Positions 23,536 to 32,305 of a stretch of 64,000 bases of DNA are shown here, piece by piece. Position numbers and translations under genes: made by a program. This DNA comes from Poriferisodalis sp965208895 (GTDB taxonomy: Bacteria > Actinomycetota > Acidimicrobiia > Acidimicrobiales > Poriferisodalaceae), in NCBI RefSeq assembly GCF_965208895.1, contig NZ_OZ242363.1, positions 3,038,001 through 3,102,000 on the forward strand. The letters are read 5' to 3'. The notes below the pieces were generated by a model. The model was not told where the DNA came from, ran no database searches, and worked only from the letters and a program-made list of their open reading frames with translations. Each line of letters begins with the position of its first letter. Position 1 is the first letter of the stretch.

Positions 23536-24525
23536 GTGAAGACGCTGGACGCCAAGCTCGATGCGCTCGCCGCACGGCCCGATGGAGGCGACTTCATCAT
23601 CTGCTACGCCGCTGACCCCGACATGGGCGGCGGCCTGCGCCCGACCATCGGGCAGGGGATCGACCCGGCGGTCTGGCGAGACGAGATGGCCGCCATCACC
23701 GAAGCCGGGCACATCGACATCCTGCTCGCATCGGTTTCGACGATGGCCCACCTCGCTCGCGATCGCGGCCTGTTCCGCGAGTCGCCGGTAACGCCGGCGA
23801 TCCGGGCCAACGACACCACCGACATCTGGATGGTGCGAGGCGGTTCGTACAGCACGCAGCCATCCCGTCCCTTCGCAACCACGACGGTGCGCGAAGCCAT
23901 GTACGGCACGCTCCATCCCGAGCCGGACCAGGCGGTCGACGTGCCGCTCGGGCTGTGGTCGATCACGTTCAACAACGATCTCGAGGCCGACGAACGATCG
24001 CTCCTTCGGTACCGCGACTTCCGGGCTGAGGCTGCGCAGGAGGGGTTCCGGCACTTCGTCGAGGTCTTCAACCCCAACGTCGCGGACCCGGGCATCGACG
24101 GGCCGGTCGGCGACTATGTGAACGACTGCATCGCACGCATGCTTGCGGGCGTTCCGCGAGCGAGCCGGCCCGAGTTCCTGAAGGTCGCCTACAACGGTCC
24201 CCACGCGCTCGAAGACCTCGTGACCGGGATCGACGTCGTCGTCGGCGTGCTCGGGGGCCCGCCCAGCACGGCCAACGACTCGTTCACGCTTGTGCGCGAC
24301 GTGAAGCGATCCGGGGGACGGGTGGCGCTGTTCGGCCGTCGCATCAAGGTCGCCGACTCGCCGATCTTGTTTTGCGAGCTTCTCCGGCGAGTCGCCGACG
24401 ACGAGCTCTCGCCCGAAGACGCCACTCGCGAGTACCACGGACGCCTCACCGCGGCCGGCATCACGCCGTCCCGGTCGCTCGAGGACGATCTCGCGATCGA
24501 GACCCCCGAGCTGCTGGGAAGCTGA
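23536..24525 (+). CDS. TIM-barrel class I aldolase-like protein
   Basis: 329-residue protein whose layout recalls DeoC/LsrF-type class I aldolases: early ICYAADPDMGGG, GFRHFVEVFNPNV as a mid-barrel strand, FLKVAYNGPHALEDL with Lys216 as a possible Schiff-base residue, then VVVGVLGGPPSTANDSFTLV as the phosphate-binding strand and ALFGRRI. The family assignment is by pattern only. The GTG at 23536 is the start, since no ATG lies nearby. It opens an operon with alcohol dehydrogenase (1-nt gap), FGGY kinase (0-nt gap) and the arylsulfotransferase-like gene, and would cleave the phosphorylated ketose made by the kinase. Confidence 0.6.
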   Translation: MKTLDAKLDALAARPDGGDFIICYAADPDMGGGLRPTIGQGIDPAVWRDEMAAITEAGHIDILLASVSTMAHLARDRGLFRESPVTPAIRANDTTDIWMVRGGSYSTQPSRPFATTTVREAMYGTLHPEPDQAVDVPLGLWSITFNNDLEADERSLLRYRDFRAEAAQEGFRHFVEVFNPNVADPGIDGPVGDYVNDCIARMLAGVPRASRPEFLKVAYNGPHALEDLVTGIDVVVGVLGGPPSTANDSFTLVRDVKRSGGRVALFGRRIKVADSPILFCELLRRVADDELSPEDATREYHGRLTAAGITPSRSLEDDLAIETPELLGS

Positions 24526-24526
24526 C

Positions 24527-25624
24527 GTGGAACAGCTCGACCATCTGCCGGGCTCGATGGAGTGCGTGATCTGTCATGGTCCGCACGACTATCGCCACGA
24601 CCACAAGCCGGTGCCGACGGCCGGCCCGGGTGAGGTCCTGTTGGCTGTCCATTCGGCCGGACTGTGCGCCAGCGACGTCGCCTGCTGGAAGGGGGCGTTC
24701 GGTTACTGGCCCGGCGACGGCATGCCCGGCTTCGTTCAACCACCTGTTGTGCCCGGTCACGAGTTCGTCGGCACCGTTGTGGGCCTCGGAGAAGGCGCCG
24801 CCAACAAGCACGGGTTGGCGCTCGGGGATGTCGCGGTCAGCGAGCAGATCACGCCGTGTTGGGATTGCCGGTTCTGCAACCGGGGGCAGTACTGGATGTG
24901 TCAGAACACCGAGATCTACGGGTTTCGCCAGCACGCCCAGGGAGCGATGGCCGACTACATGGTGTTCCCGGCCAACGCCATCAACCACAAGGTGCCCGAC
25001 TCCGTCTCGATCGACCACGCCGTGTTCATCGAGCCGCTCGCGTGTGCGATCCACGCCGTCGATCGCGGCAACATCCAGAAAGGCGACACGGTGGTGGTCG
25101 GCGGCTGCGGGCCGATCGGGCTCGGGATGATCGCCGCGGCACGACAGGCGAACCCCGGGTTGTTGATCGCCAGTGACCTCCACCCCGACCGGCTCGAGCT
25201 GGCGAGGGCGTGCGGCGCCGATCTCACGATCAACCCTGGCGAGGTCGACATCATCGACGAGGTTCGCGGCCTCACCGAGGGGTACGGGTGCGACGTCTTC
25301 CTCGAAGCGTCAGGCCATCCATCCGCCGTCGACCAAGGGCTCCGGATGCTCCGCAAGCTCGGCACGTTCGTGGTCTTCGGCGTGTTCAAGGAGAAGGTCA
25401 CCACCGAGTGGTCGATCATCGGCGACCGCAAGGAACTCGACGTTCTCGGTGCCCATCTCGGCCCGTACACCTACCCCCGAGCGATCGAGATGATCGCCGC
25501 GGGGGCGTTGCCGATGGAACGCATCATCTCCCACCGCCTGCCGTTCTCCGAGATCGACACCGCGCTGGAACTGACCGCCCGCGGGGCCGACTCCATCAAG
25601 GTCACCCTCGCGCCGGGTTTGTAG
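24527..25624 (+). CDS. Zinc-dependent alcohol dehydrogenase, erythritol/threitol-type
   Basis: 365-residue medium-chain dehydrogenase. Catalytic zinc ligands: Cys in SAGLCASDVACW, GHE in PPVVPGHEFVGTV; structural zinc: C-x2-C-x2-C-x7-C in PCWDCRFCNRGQYWMC. The NAD fold shows VVGGCGPIGLGM and the acidic SDLHPDR. Segments such as EQITPC-x-DCRFC, GDRKELDVLGAHLGPYTYP closely recall erythritol/L-threitol dehydrogenases of actinobacteria. It would oxidise a short polyol to a ketose for the adjoining kinase. Confidence 0.87.
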   Translation: MEQLDHLPGSMECVICHGPHDYRHDHKPVPTAGPGEVLLAVHSAGLCASDVACWKGAFGYWPGDGMPGFVQPPVVPGHEFVGTVVGLGEGAANKHGLALGDVAVSEQITPCWDCRFCNRGQYWMCQNTEIYGFRQHAQGAMADYMVFPANAINHKVPDSVSIDHAVFIEPLACAIHAVDRGNIQKGDTVVVGGCGPIGLGMIAAARQANPGLLIASDLHPDRLELARACGADLTINPGEVDIIDEVRGLTEGYGCDVFLEASGHPSAVDQGLRMLRKLGTFVVFGVFKEKVTTEWSIIGDRKELDVLGAHLGPYTYPRAIEMIAAGALPMERIISHRLPFSEIDTALELTARGADSIKVTLAPGL

Positions 25625-26845
25625 ATGGCCGACGCGTTCATCGGACTCGATCTCGGTACCACGGGGATCAAGGCGGCCGCGTTCGATGAACACGATCGGC
25701 AGCTCGCACTCACCACGGTGCCGACGCCGACCAACCACGTGCCCGCCGGCGGCGCCGAGTACCGCGCCGAAGAACTGTGGGCTGCTGCGTGTTCTGTCCT
25801 CCAGGGAGTCACGCAGCAGCTCGCGGTGTCCGGCCATGTCGCGGCCGCAATCGCGGTGGCCTCGATGGGCGAGTCGGGCGTGCTCGTCGATGGCGCGGGC
25901 CAGTCGGTTGCCCCGGTCATCGCGTGGTTCGATGCACGCACCGAGCCCCAAGCCGCCTGGTGGCGCGAGCACGTGGGGGCGGAGCGCACCCAAGCGATCG
26001 CAGCAGTCCAGCCCCGGCCGGTGTTCGCCGCCGCCAAGATGCTGTGGACGAAGGCGCACCTCCCTGATGCGTGGGCTGCGGGCCAGCACTGGCTGAACAT
26101 GGCCGATTGGGCCACGCATCGCTTGAGCGGCGTGATGGCCACCGACTATTCGCTCGCGTCAAGAACGATGCTCTTCGACCTGGCGGCGCGGACTTGGTCC
26201 GACGAGCTGATCGATGCTGCAGGCCTCGATCCCACGATGCTGGCGCCGCTGATCGAGAGCGGGCAGCGGGTCGGGACGGTGACCCCCGAGGCGGCTGCAT
26301 CGACCGGCCTTCCGGCCGGCATCCCGGTCAGCGCCGGTGGGCAAGATCACGTCTGTGCCGCCCTGGCGCTCGACGTGACCGAGCCGGGCATGTTGCTCGA
26401 CTCGATCGGCACGGCCGAGGCGTTTTTCCTGGTCACCGACGGCGTCGACGACACCGATCGTCTGGCGGCGGCGGGCATCGCCCAAGGTGCCCACGTCGAA
26501 CCGGGGCGCACCTACGCCATGACCGGCTTGGCGCCGGGCGGCGGCCGCATCGATCAAGCCCGCGAAGACTCGGGGCTCGATTGGGATGCGTTCCTTGCCA
26601 CGCCTGAGGCCGACGCGGTCATCGAGTCGGTGGCCGTCGACGGCCAAGCGAGGATCGCCGAACTGCTCGACGCCGCTGGAGCCGCCGACGTTCGCCACAT
26701 CGCCACTGGTGGCGGGTCCCGGAACCACCGGCTGATCGAACGTAAGCAAGCGATCGGCGGGCGCCCGATCACCGTCGCGCCCGAGACCGAAGCGACGGCG
26801 CTCGGCGCGGCGATCCTCGCCCGCCGTGCTCTGGAGGCCGTATGA
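25625..26845 (+). CDS. FGGY-family carbohydrate kinase
   Basis: 406-residue sugar kinase, shorter than the usual 480-520. Phosphate loop GLDLGTTGIKAAAFDEH at the N-terminus, substrate Asp in ADWATHRLSG, the catalytic base Asp in SAGGQDHVCAAL, the ATP loop DSIGTAEAFF, and the C-terminal ATGGGSRNHRLIERKQAIGG plus PETEATALGAAILA. The lid region around residues 290-320 is compressed, which explains the length. It is joined head to tail with the dehydrogenase (stop and start adjacent) and overlaps the next gene by 4 nt. A tetrulose- or pentulose-type substrate is inferred from the neighbours. Confidence 0.9.
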   Translation: MADAFIGLDLGTTGIKAAAFDEHDRQLALTTVPTPTNHVPAGGAEYRAEELWAAACSVLQGVTQQLAVSGHVAAAIAVASMGESGVLVDGAGQSVAPVIAWFDARTEPQAAWWREHVGAERTQAIAAVQPRPVFAAAKMLWTKAHLPDAWAAGQHWLNMADWATHRLSGVMATDYSLASRTMLFDLAARTWSDELIDAAGLDPTMLAPLIESGQRVGTVTPEAAASTGLPAGIPVSAGGQDHVCAALALDVTEPGMLLDSIGTAEAFFLVTDGVDDTDRLAAAGIAQGAHVEPGRTYAMTGLAPGGGRIDQAREDSGLDWDAFLATPEADAVIESVAVDGQARIAELLDAAGAADVRHIATGGGSRNHRLIERKQAIGGRPITVAPETEATALGAAILARRALEAV

Positions 26846-28662
26846 CTGTCTGCTTCGATGGCTACTCCCGTGGCTACTCCCATGGCCTCAGCCACGACGA
26901 GGCCAAAGCGGTTCAGGCCGACCAGGCTCACCGCGTGGGCACGCTCTTGCGGGCCCTCGACCTCGATGGCGACGGCATCATCTCCGCCGACGAGATCGAC
27001 CGGGCTACCGAGTCGCTGCTCGCTCTCGACCTCGATGGCGACGGCCAACTCTCCGAAGACGAATGCGGTGGCCCGTTCCGTTACCCCGGGGGTGGTCGCA
27101 CGAGCGCGATCTACCGCATCCTCGATCTCGACGGTGACGGCGTCATCACCGCGGCCGACATCGCCGACGCGCCCGCCCGGCTGCGACGGCTCGACCGGCT
27201 CGGCAAGGGTCACCTGACCCCCGCCGACAACGGCATGGGGGGCAATGCGGTCCGCCAGAACTGGTTCGATGGCCCAGCCCACTTCCTGGCGAACCAAGAC
27301 ACGCTGCGGTCGTACGTGCTCGAAGACACCGGTGAGGTCCTGCCGGGCACCGACCCTCGGCAAGATCCCTCGTTTCACCTCGTTCAGGAGCACGCCAACG
27401 CCATGGACGTGTGGGTCGCTCGCGATCTCTACCTCCTCGACTCCCAGGGTGAGCGGGTGCATCGGTGGCCGGCTCGCAACCATGCGTCCGAGACGGTGAG
27501 CGCCCGGCTGCGCGACGACGGCCTGCTGATCCGCACGAGTTGCCCGGGCATCTGGCTCGACACGCTCGCGTTCCCGGTCGGCGCCCACGGCATCGTCTCG
27601 ATCGAGGAGCCCGACGGCACGGTCGTGTGGCAGTGGGAGCTGTTCGAACCCGGTCGGCGGGTCCTGCATCACTCGTTCGATCCGATGCCAAACGGCAACA
27701 TCCTCGTCACCATGTACGACGGCCGCACCTTCGACGAGGCGGTCGACCTCGGATGGATCGAACAGGATCGTGAGGTCCTCCTGCGGCCACCCGACCTCAC
27801 CCGCTGGTGGACGGAGTCGATCCTCGAACTCGAACCGAATCTCGAGACCGGCGAAACGCGGGTGGTCTGGGAATGGCACTCGATCGACCATCTCGTGCAA
27901 GACGCCGACGCCGACAAGCCCTTCTACGGCGAGATCGGGCCCGGTTGCCGCAAGATCGATCTGAACTACACGCGGTACGAGAACTACCGGTTCAACATGG
28001 GCCAGGTCATGCACGTCAACTCGGTCAGCTACGACCCAGCGCGTGACCAGATCTTGCTGAGCTCGGCAATGCACGGCGAGCTCTGGATCATCGACCACGC
28101 CACCACCACCGAGGAAGCTGCGGGCCCAGCCGGCGATCTGCTGTACCGCTGCGGCAACCAGCAGGCGCACAAGGGCGGACCGGTGAAAACCTTCGACTGG
28201 CAACACGACATCGGTTGGATTCCGCCCGGCCGCCCCGGCGCGGGCAACGTGCTGGTCTTCAACAACGGCGCACGTTCGGCCGGTGACCTTCCTGCGCCTC
28301 ATCCGAAGCGCCTCCAGTTCGGCGACGGGCACTCTGAGATCCTCGAGCTGTCGATGCCCGTCGATGACGAGGGGGCGTGGACGTGGGATCTCGACGATCC
28401 GCTCAATGCCGCCGAGATCGTGTGGTCCTACAACGCGGACGGCTCGAACGGCTGGTTCTCGCCATTCATGTCGGGCGCGGCGCGCTTGCCCAACGGCAAC
28501 ACCGTCACCGCGCTCGGTTTCAACAAGCAACTGCGCGAGGTCACCCCTGAGGGTGAGACCGTCATGGACCTGCGCCCGGGTGGCGCGGGCCGGGTCTTCC
28601 GCGCCGTTCCGATCGACGCCGACCATCCCGGACTCGCTTGTCTGGGCATCTCGGGTCGATGA
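26842..28662 (+). CDS. Arylsulfotransferase-family protein with N-terminal EF-hands
   Basis: 606-residue protein. Residues 1-130 carry three EF-hand loops: DLDGDGIISADE (40-51), DLDGDGQLSEDE (63-74) and DLDGDGVITAAD (95-106, ending in Asp), plus a decayed fourth. Residues 150-600 resemble the ASST-type beta-propeller (PAPS-independent aryl sulfate sulfotransferases): HANAMDVWVARDLYLLDSQG, VVWQWELFEPGRRVLHHSFD, MPNGNILVTMYDGR, SNGWFSPFMSGAARLPNGN. Known ASSTs are exported, but no signal peptide is visible here. Overlaps the kinase by ATGA. It may move sulfate between aryl sulfates and a polyol, or only bind; the activity is inferred. Confidence 0.78.
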   Translation: MTVCFDGYSRGYSHGLSHDEAKAVQADQAHRVGTLLRALDLDGDGIISADEIDRATESLLALDLDGDGQLSEDECGGPFRYPGGGRTSAIYRILDLDGDGVITAADIADAPARLRRLDRLGKGHLTPADNGMGGNAVRQNWFDGPAHFLANQDTLRSYVLEDTGEVLPGTDPRQDPSFHLVQEHANAMDVWVARDLYLLDSQGERVHRWPARNHASETVSARLRDDGLLIRTSCPGIWLDTLAFPVGAHGIVSIEEPDGTVVWQWELFEPGRRVLHHSFDPMPNGNILVTMYDGRTFDEAVDLGWIEQDREVLLRPPDLTRWWTESILELEPNLETGETRVVWEWHSIDHLVQDADADKPFYGEIGPGCRKIDLNYTRYENYRFNMGQVMHVNSVSYDPARDQILLSSAMHGELWIIDHATTTEEAAGPAGDLLYRCGNQQAHKGGPVKTFDWQHDIGWIPPGRPGAGNVLVFNNGARSAGDLPAPHPKRLQFGDGHSEILELSMPVDDEGAWTWDLDDPLNAAEIVWSYNADGSNGWFSPFMSGAARLPNGNTVTALGFNKQLREVTPEGETVMDLRPGGAGRVFRAVPIDADHPGLACLGISGR

Positions 28663-28689
28663 TCGCCACCGCTGTCAGGCCGGTGGCGA
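28663..28689. terminator. Hairpin after the arylsulfotransferase-like gene
   Basis: TCGCCACCG (28663-28671) and CGGTGGCGA (28681-28689) form a perfect 9-bp stem starting at the base after the stop codon. It lacks a T-tract and lies between convergent genes, so it may serve both. Confidence 0.6.
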
Positions 28690-28744
28690 CCCTTCCGAGG
28701 GTGTATCCGTCGGTTGGCGCTTCCTCTTGTGTCGTCAAGGTGAC

Positions 28745-29491
28745 TCAGCCCGCGCCTGCGGTGACCCGCTGGTTGAGGTTGGCGAGGAAGCCGTCGTAGT
28801 CGTTGAGCTTCGCCTTCAACATCTGGTCGCCGCCCTCGCCCGGCAGGATGAGGAACGTCTCGGCTGCGATGCCCGCGACAACAGCGTCGACGACGTGGTC
28901 GACCGACAACGGCTCCATGAGCGCCCCGCCGAACTCGGCGATCATCGGGGTGTCGACCACCGTCGGGCAGATGGCAGCGACGTGGATCTCGTGACCGTGG
29001 TTGATCGCCAGCCACTCCGCAACGCCGACGGCCGCATGCTTGCTCACCGCGTAGTTGAAGCTGACCGGGCCGGTGACGAGTCCGGCCACCGACGCAGTGA
29101 TGACGAACGCCCCGTTCCGCTCTGCGAGGTGGGGAACCACGGCCCGGGCTGCGTACGCAGGGCCCATGGCGTTGATGCTCATCGACAGATCCCACATCTT
29201 GTCGTCGGTGTCGATGCCTCCGCCGGCGCCGATACCGGCGTTGGCGAAGAACATGTCGATGTGCCCCATCGCCTCGACGGCGCCGGCGATCAAGGCCTCG
29301 ACCGATGCGGGGTCGGCCACATCGCAGGCGATGGCCGTGCCACCGATCGCCGCGGCCACCTCGGCGGCGCCGTCGGCGTTGATGTCGCTCACCACTACGT
29401 TCGCGCCCATCGACGCAAACCGTTCGCACATCCCGCGGCCGATCCCCGATGCTCCACCGGTGATGACGACGTTCTTCCCTGCGATATCCAT
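28745..29491 (-). CDS. Short-chain dehydrogenase/reductase (SDR)
   Basis: 248-residue SDR: TGGASGIGRGM cofactor loop, SDIN after strand two (NAD-type Asp), CDVADPASVEAL, NAGIGAGGG, catalytic SVAG, YAVSK as Y-x3-K. It closely resembles the SDR at 447 (for example VIAICDV-like CDV, MGHIDMFFANAGI against MGHIDMMVSNAGI), so the two are paralogues. It starts 23 nt from the divergent amidohydrolase and may reduce or oxidise its product. No operator copy is seen between them. Confidence 0.9.
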   Translation of the reverse strand: MDIAGKNVVITGGASGIGRGMCERFASMGANVVVSDINADGAAEVAAAIGGTAIACDVADPASVEALIAGAVEAMGHIDMFFANAGIGAGGGIDTDDKMWDLSMSINAMGPAYAARAVVPHLAERNGAFVITASVAGLVTGPVSFNYAVSKHAAVGVAEWLAINHGHEIHVAAICPTVVDTPMIAEFGGALMEPLSVDHVVDAVVAGIAAETFLILPGEGGDQMLKAKLNDYDGFLANLNQRVTAGAG

Positions 29492-29514
29492 GCCCGGAAC
29501 CTAATCTCCGCCTC

Positions 29515-31203
29515 ATGGGCGTTCAGCAGCCCGCCGATGTCGTTTTCCACAACGGGCTCGTACTGGGTGCAGGCGCGCCAGACGGTGCACCGGTCGATGT
29601 CGTCGCCGTCACGGGCAACACGATTACCGGTGCCGGTGGCGACGCCGTGCTCGGCGCAGTTGGCCCCAACACGCATGTTGTCGACCTCGATGGCCGCACG
29701 CTGGTGCCGGGGATCAACGACGGGCATCTCCATGTCGGGATGTACGGCCGGAGCCTCCCGCCCCTGTCGATCGACGTCTCGCCCGCGGCACGCCCGACGG
29801 TGCGTTCAGTCCGTGACGCGATCGCTGATCGTGTCGAGGAGGTCGAACCGGGCGCTTGGATCCGCGGCCACGGATGGTCGGGTCATGCGCTTTCGGATCT
29901 TCCCGGCGCTGAGCCGTCGGCCGCGTTGCTCGATGAGGTGTCCCCGGTCAACCCGGTCGCGCTCACCGACTTCAGCGGCCATGCGGTCTGGGTCAACTCG
30001 GCGGCGATGGCCGCGGCAGGCATCACCCGGCAGTCGGTCGTGCCGACCGGTGGCCTCGCCCGACGCGACGGAGCCGGTGACTTCACCGGCTTGTTCGTCG
30101 ACGGTGCTCGTCAGCTGATCGATCACCACGTCCCGCCGCCAACGCCCGCCGAACTCGAAGCCGCGGTGCGGGCCGCGATGGCGGAGCTCCATCGCAACGG
30201 CGTCACGTCGATCACCGACGCCGCGCTCAGCCCCCAGTCGGGCTACGACAATCCCCTCGGCAGTGCCGCGGTCTACGAACTGCTCCAGCGCATCTGCGGC
30301 CGTCACGACGTGCCGATGCGCACGAACGTACTGCTCACATTCAGCCCGGTGGGGAGCTCGCTCATCGACCCGACCCGGGAGGGCCTCGCGGCTTGGCAGC
30401 GGCCCGAGACCGACGAGCGCTGGTTCGCGGTTCGCGGTCTGAAGATCTTCGCCGATGGCGTCCCCCCGAGTTGCACCGCATGGATGTCGGCGCCGTACCC
30501 CGATGGGAGCCACGGGTGCCTCACCGTCGGCGGCGACACCGACGACGACCGCATCGAAGAGCTCCATCTCCTGATCCGAGAAGGTCACGACCGGGGGCTG
30601 CAGGTCGGCGTTCATGCCACCGGCGACCGCACTGCCGACGCCGTCATCGACGGTTTCGCGGCCGCGCTCGCAGCGGTGCCCCGAGCCGATCCTCGGCACT
30701 ACGTCATCCACGGGCCGATGGCGCGGCCGGAAGTCGTCCAGCGGGCGGGTGCCCTCGGCGTCGGCTTCAACGTGCAGCCGTCGCTCAAGTCGACCTCCAC
30801 GCGCGCGATCGAGGCACTGTTCGGGCGCGAGCTCAGCGAGTGGCAATGGCCACTGCGATCGATGGTCGACAGTGGAGCGCTCGTGGCTTCCTCGTCTGAC
30901 GCACCGATCTGCGCCCCGAACTGGCGCCACGGCGTTGCCAGCGCCGTGCTGCGCGAGACGCCCGACGGCGAGGTGTACGGCGCCGAGCAGCGGCTCACGG
31001 TCGATGAGACGCTGCGGTCCTACACCGAGGCCGGCGCTTGGCAGGACGCGGCCGAGAAGTGGAAGGGCACGATCGAGGTGCGGAAGGTCGCCGACCTGTG
31101 CGTCGTCGACGCCCGGCTCTCGACCGACGACCCGCACACGTTCGCCGATACGGCCGTGTCGCTCACCATGGTCGACGGCCTCGTGGTGCACGGGGAGCTC
31201 TGA
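29515..31203 (+). CDS. Amidohydrolase family 3 (YtcJ-like)
   Basis: 562-residue metal-dependent hydrolase. The metal HxH lies in LVPGINDGHLHVGMYG (about residues 64-79); further ligands fit QVGVHATGDRTAD and VIHGPMARPEVV, and the last Asp in SSDAPICAPNW. The closing small domain (IEVRKVADLCVVDARLS) is typical of enzymes that deacylate or hydrolyse amides. No signal peptide. The ATG at 29515 is preceded by a sparse ribosome site. Substrate unknown. After the stop a sulfatase remnant follows. Confidence 0.86.
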   Translation: MGVQQPADVVFHNGLVLGAGAPDGAPVDVVAVTGNTITGAGGDAVLGAVGPNTHVVDLDGRTLVPGINDGHLHVGMYGRSLPPLSIDVSPAARPTVRSVRDAIADRVEEVEPGAWIRGHGWSGHALSDLPGAEPSAALLDEVSPVNPVALTDFSGHAVWVNSAAMAAAGITRQSVVPTGGLARRDGAGDFTGLFVDGARQLIDHHVPPPTPAELEAAVRAAMAELHRNGVTSITDAALSPQSGYDNPLGSAAVYELLQRICGRHDVPMRTNVLLTFSPVGSSLIDPTREGLAAWQRPETDERWFAVRGLKIFADGVPPSCTAWMSAPYPDGSHGCLTVGGDTDDDRIEELHLLIREGHDRGLQVGVHATGDRTADAVIDGFAAALAAVPRADPRHYVIHGPMARPEVVQRAGALGVGFNVQPSLKSTSTRAIEALFGRELSEWQWPLRSMVDSGALVASSSDAPICAPNWRHGVASAVLRETPDGEVYGAEQRLTVDETLRSYTEAGAWQDAAEKWKGTIEVRKVADLCVVDARLSTDDPHTFADTAVSLTMVDGLVVHGEL

Positions 31204-31204
31204 C

Positions 31205-31351
31205 TTGGCACCGAAGCTGGTACTCATCCTGGTCGCCGCCCAGCTCAACGCCGCCCACGTCGGCTTCGGCGGCGCGACACACGGTCTCACGCCGAACCTC
31301 GACTAGCTGGCCGAGATCCGAGCCGCCGGCCCGAGCTGCTTGAATAGCGAG
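31205..31351 (+). pseudogene. Sulfatase N-terminal remnant with in-frame TAG
   Basis: The frame reads LAPKLVLILVAAQLNAAHVG, FGGATHGLTPNLD, TAG (31304-31306), then LAEIRAAGPSC. This is the start of a sulfatase (normally LILxDDLxxxHVGFGGA...TPNLDALAEEG), but the metal Asp pair is AA and the frame is stopped. The same frame runs into the start of the hydrolase at 31352, so the remnant was cut by fusion or deletion. Confidence 0.65.
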
Positions 31352-32305
31352 ATGGCAACGTCCGTTACCATCACTGGCACTGGCAGCCCGATTCCCGACC
31401 CGCATCGAGCCGGCCCCGGGGCGCTCGTCCGCTACGACGACATCACCATGCAGTTCGACGTGGGCCGTTCGACCGTCCTGCGGCTCACCGGCACCAATCT
31501 CTGGATCCCCGACCTCACTGCGGTGTTCATCACCCACCACCACAGCGATCACCTGACCGGGCTCGCCGATCTCGTGCTCACGTACTGGACGATGGATCGA
31601 ACCGACGACTCGCCACCCCTGACGCTGGTGGCACCCGCCGGACCGGCCGGCGACTATGTGGCGACGGTCCTCGACGGATGGGACGCCGACATCGAGGTCC
31701 GTGCGTTGCACGCCCGACGAAACTCCCGGCCTGCGCTCCAGATCGAGACCTTCCCGGTGCCGGGTCAGCTCACCGAGGTGTGGCGGCGGGGCGACGTCGT
31801 GGTCTCGTCCATGCAGGTCCGCCACGAGCCCTGCCCCGATTCGGTCGGCTATCGCGTAGACACCCCCGACGGGTCGGTTGCGATCACTGGCGACACCCGA
31901 GTCTGCGACGAGGTCGTCGAACTCGCCCGCGGAGTCGACGTGCTCGTGTACGAAGCGATGCGGTTCAGCGCGATGAGCCAGCTGCCGCCTCACCGACACT
32001 ACGTGATGGACTATCACGCCGATTGCCCGCTGATCGGGGTGCAGGCCGCCGAGCTCGGCGTGCCGACCCTGATCCTCACCCATCTCATCCCGGCGCCGCG
32101 CGACGAAGCCGGCAAGCAGGCCTACATCGACGAGGTGCGCTCGGGTGGCTACGACGGCGAGATCATCGTGGCGGACGACCTCGCCTCGGTTCCGGTCGGC
32201 GACGCTGGCATGCCGTCCGTGACCGAGATCGGCGACCCCGCCCAGGAGCGCGATGACGAGAACGATCTCGATACCGGTCATCGGGTCAAGCGTTTTCGAG
32301 GATGA
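31352..32305 (+). CDS. Metallo-beta-lactamase-fold hydrolase (RNase Z/arylsulfatase-like)
   Basis: 317-residue zinc hydrolase. VFITHHHSDHLTGLADLV gives HxHxDH; ITGDTRVCDEVVELA gives the bridging Asp; LILTHLIPAP gives the late His. The start GTGSPIPDPHRAGPGALV is shared with RNase-Z-type family members that include MBL arylsulfatases such as AtsA, so sulfate ester hydrolysis is possible but not shown. ATG 31352 is chosen because the upstream frame belongs to a sulfatase remnant. The 3' end overlaps convergent ligB by 20 nt, with an acidic 30-residue tail of low conservation. Confidence 0.82.
   Translation: MATSVTITGTGSPIPDPHRAGPGALVRYDDITMQFDVGRSTVLRLTGTNLWIPDLTAVFITHHHSDHLTGLADLVLTYWTMDRTDDSPPLTLVAPAGPAGDYVATVLDGWDADIEVRALHARRNSRPALQIETFPVPGQLTEVWRRGDVVVSSMQVRHEPCPDSVGYRVDTPDGSVAITGDTRVCDEVVELARGVDVLVYEAMRFSAMSQLPPHRHYVMDYHADCPLIGVQAAELGVPTLILTHLIPAPRDEAGKQAYIDEVRSGGYDGEIIVADDLASVPVGDAGMPSVTEIGDPAQERDDENDLDTGHRVKRFRG

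Noticed and set aside
26554..28626. 690-codon minus-strand frame
   Set aside because: Antisense shadow of the kinase and EF-hand/ASST genes, both with clear family motifs.
31354..31367. CAACGTCCGTTA as a fifth type 2 operator
   Set aside because: It lies inside the first codons of the 31352 gene and has only one good half-site; chance is more likely.
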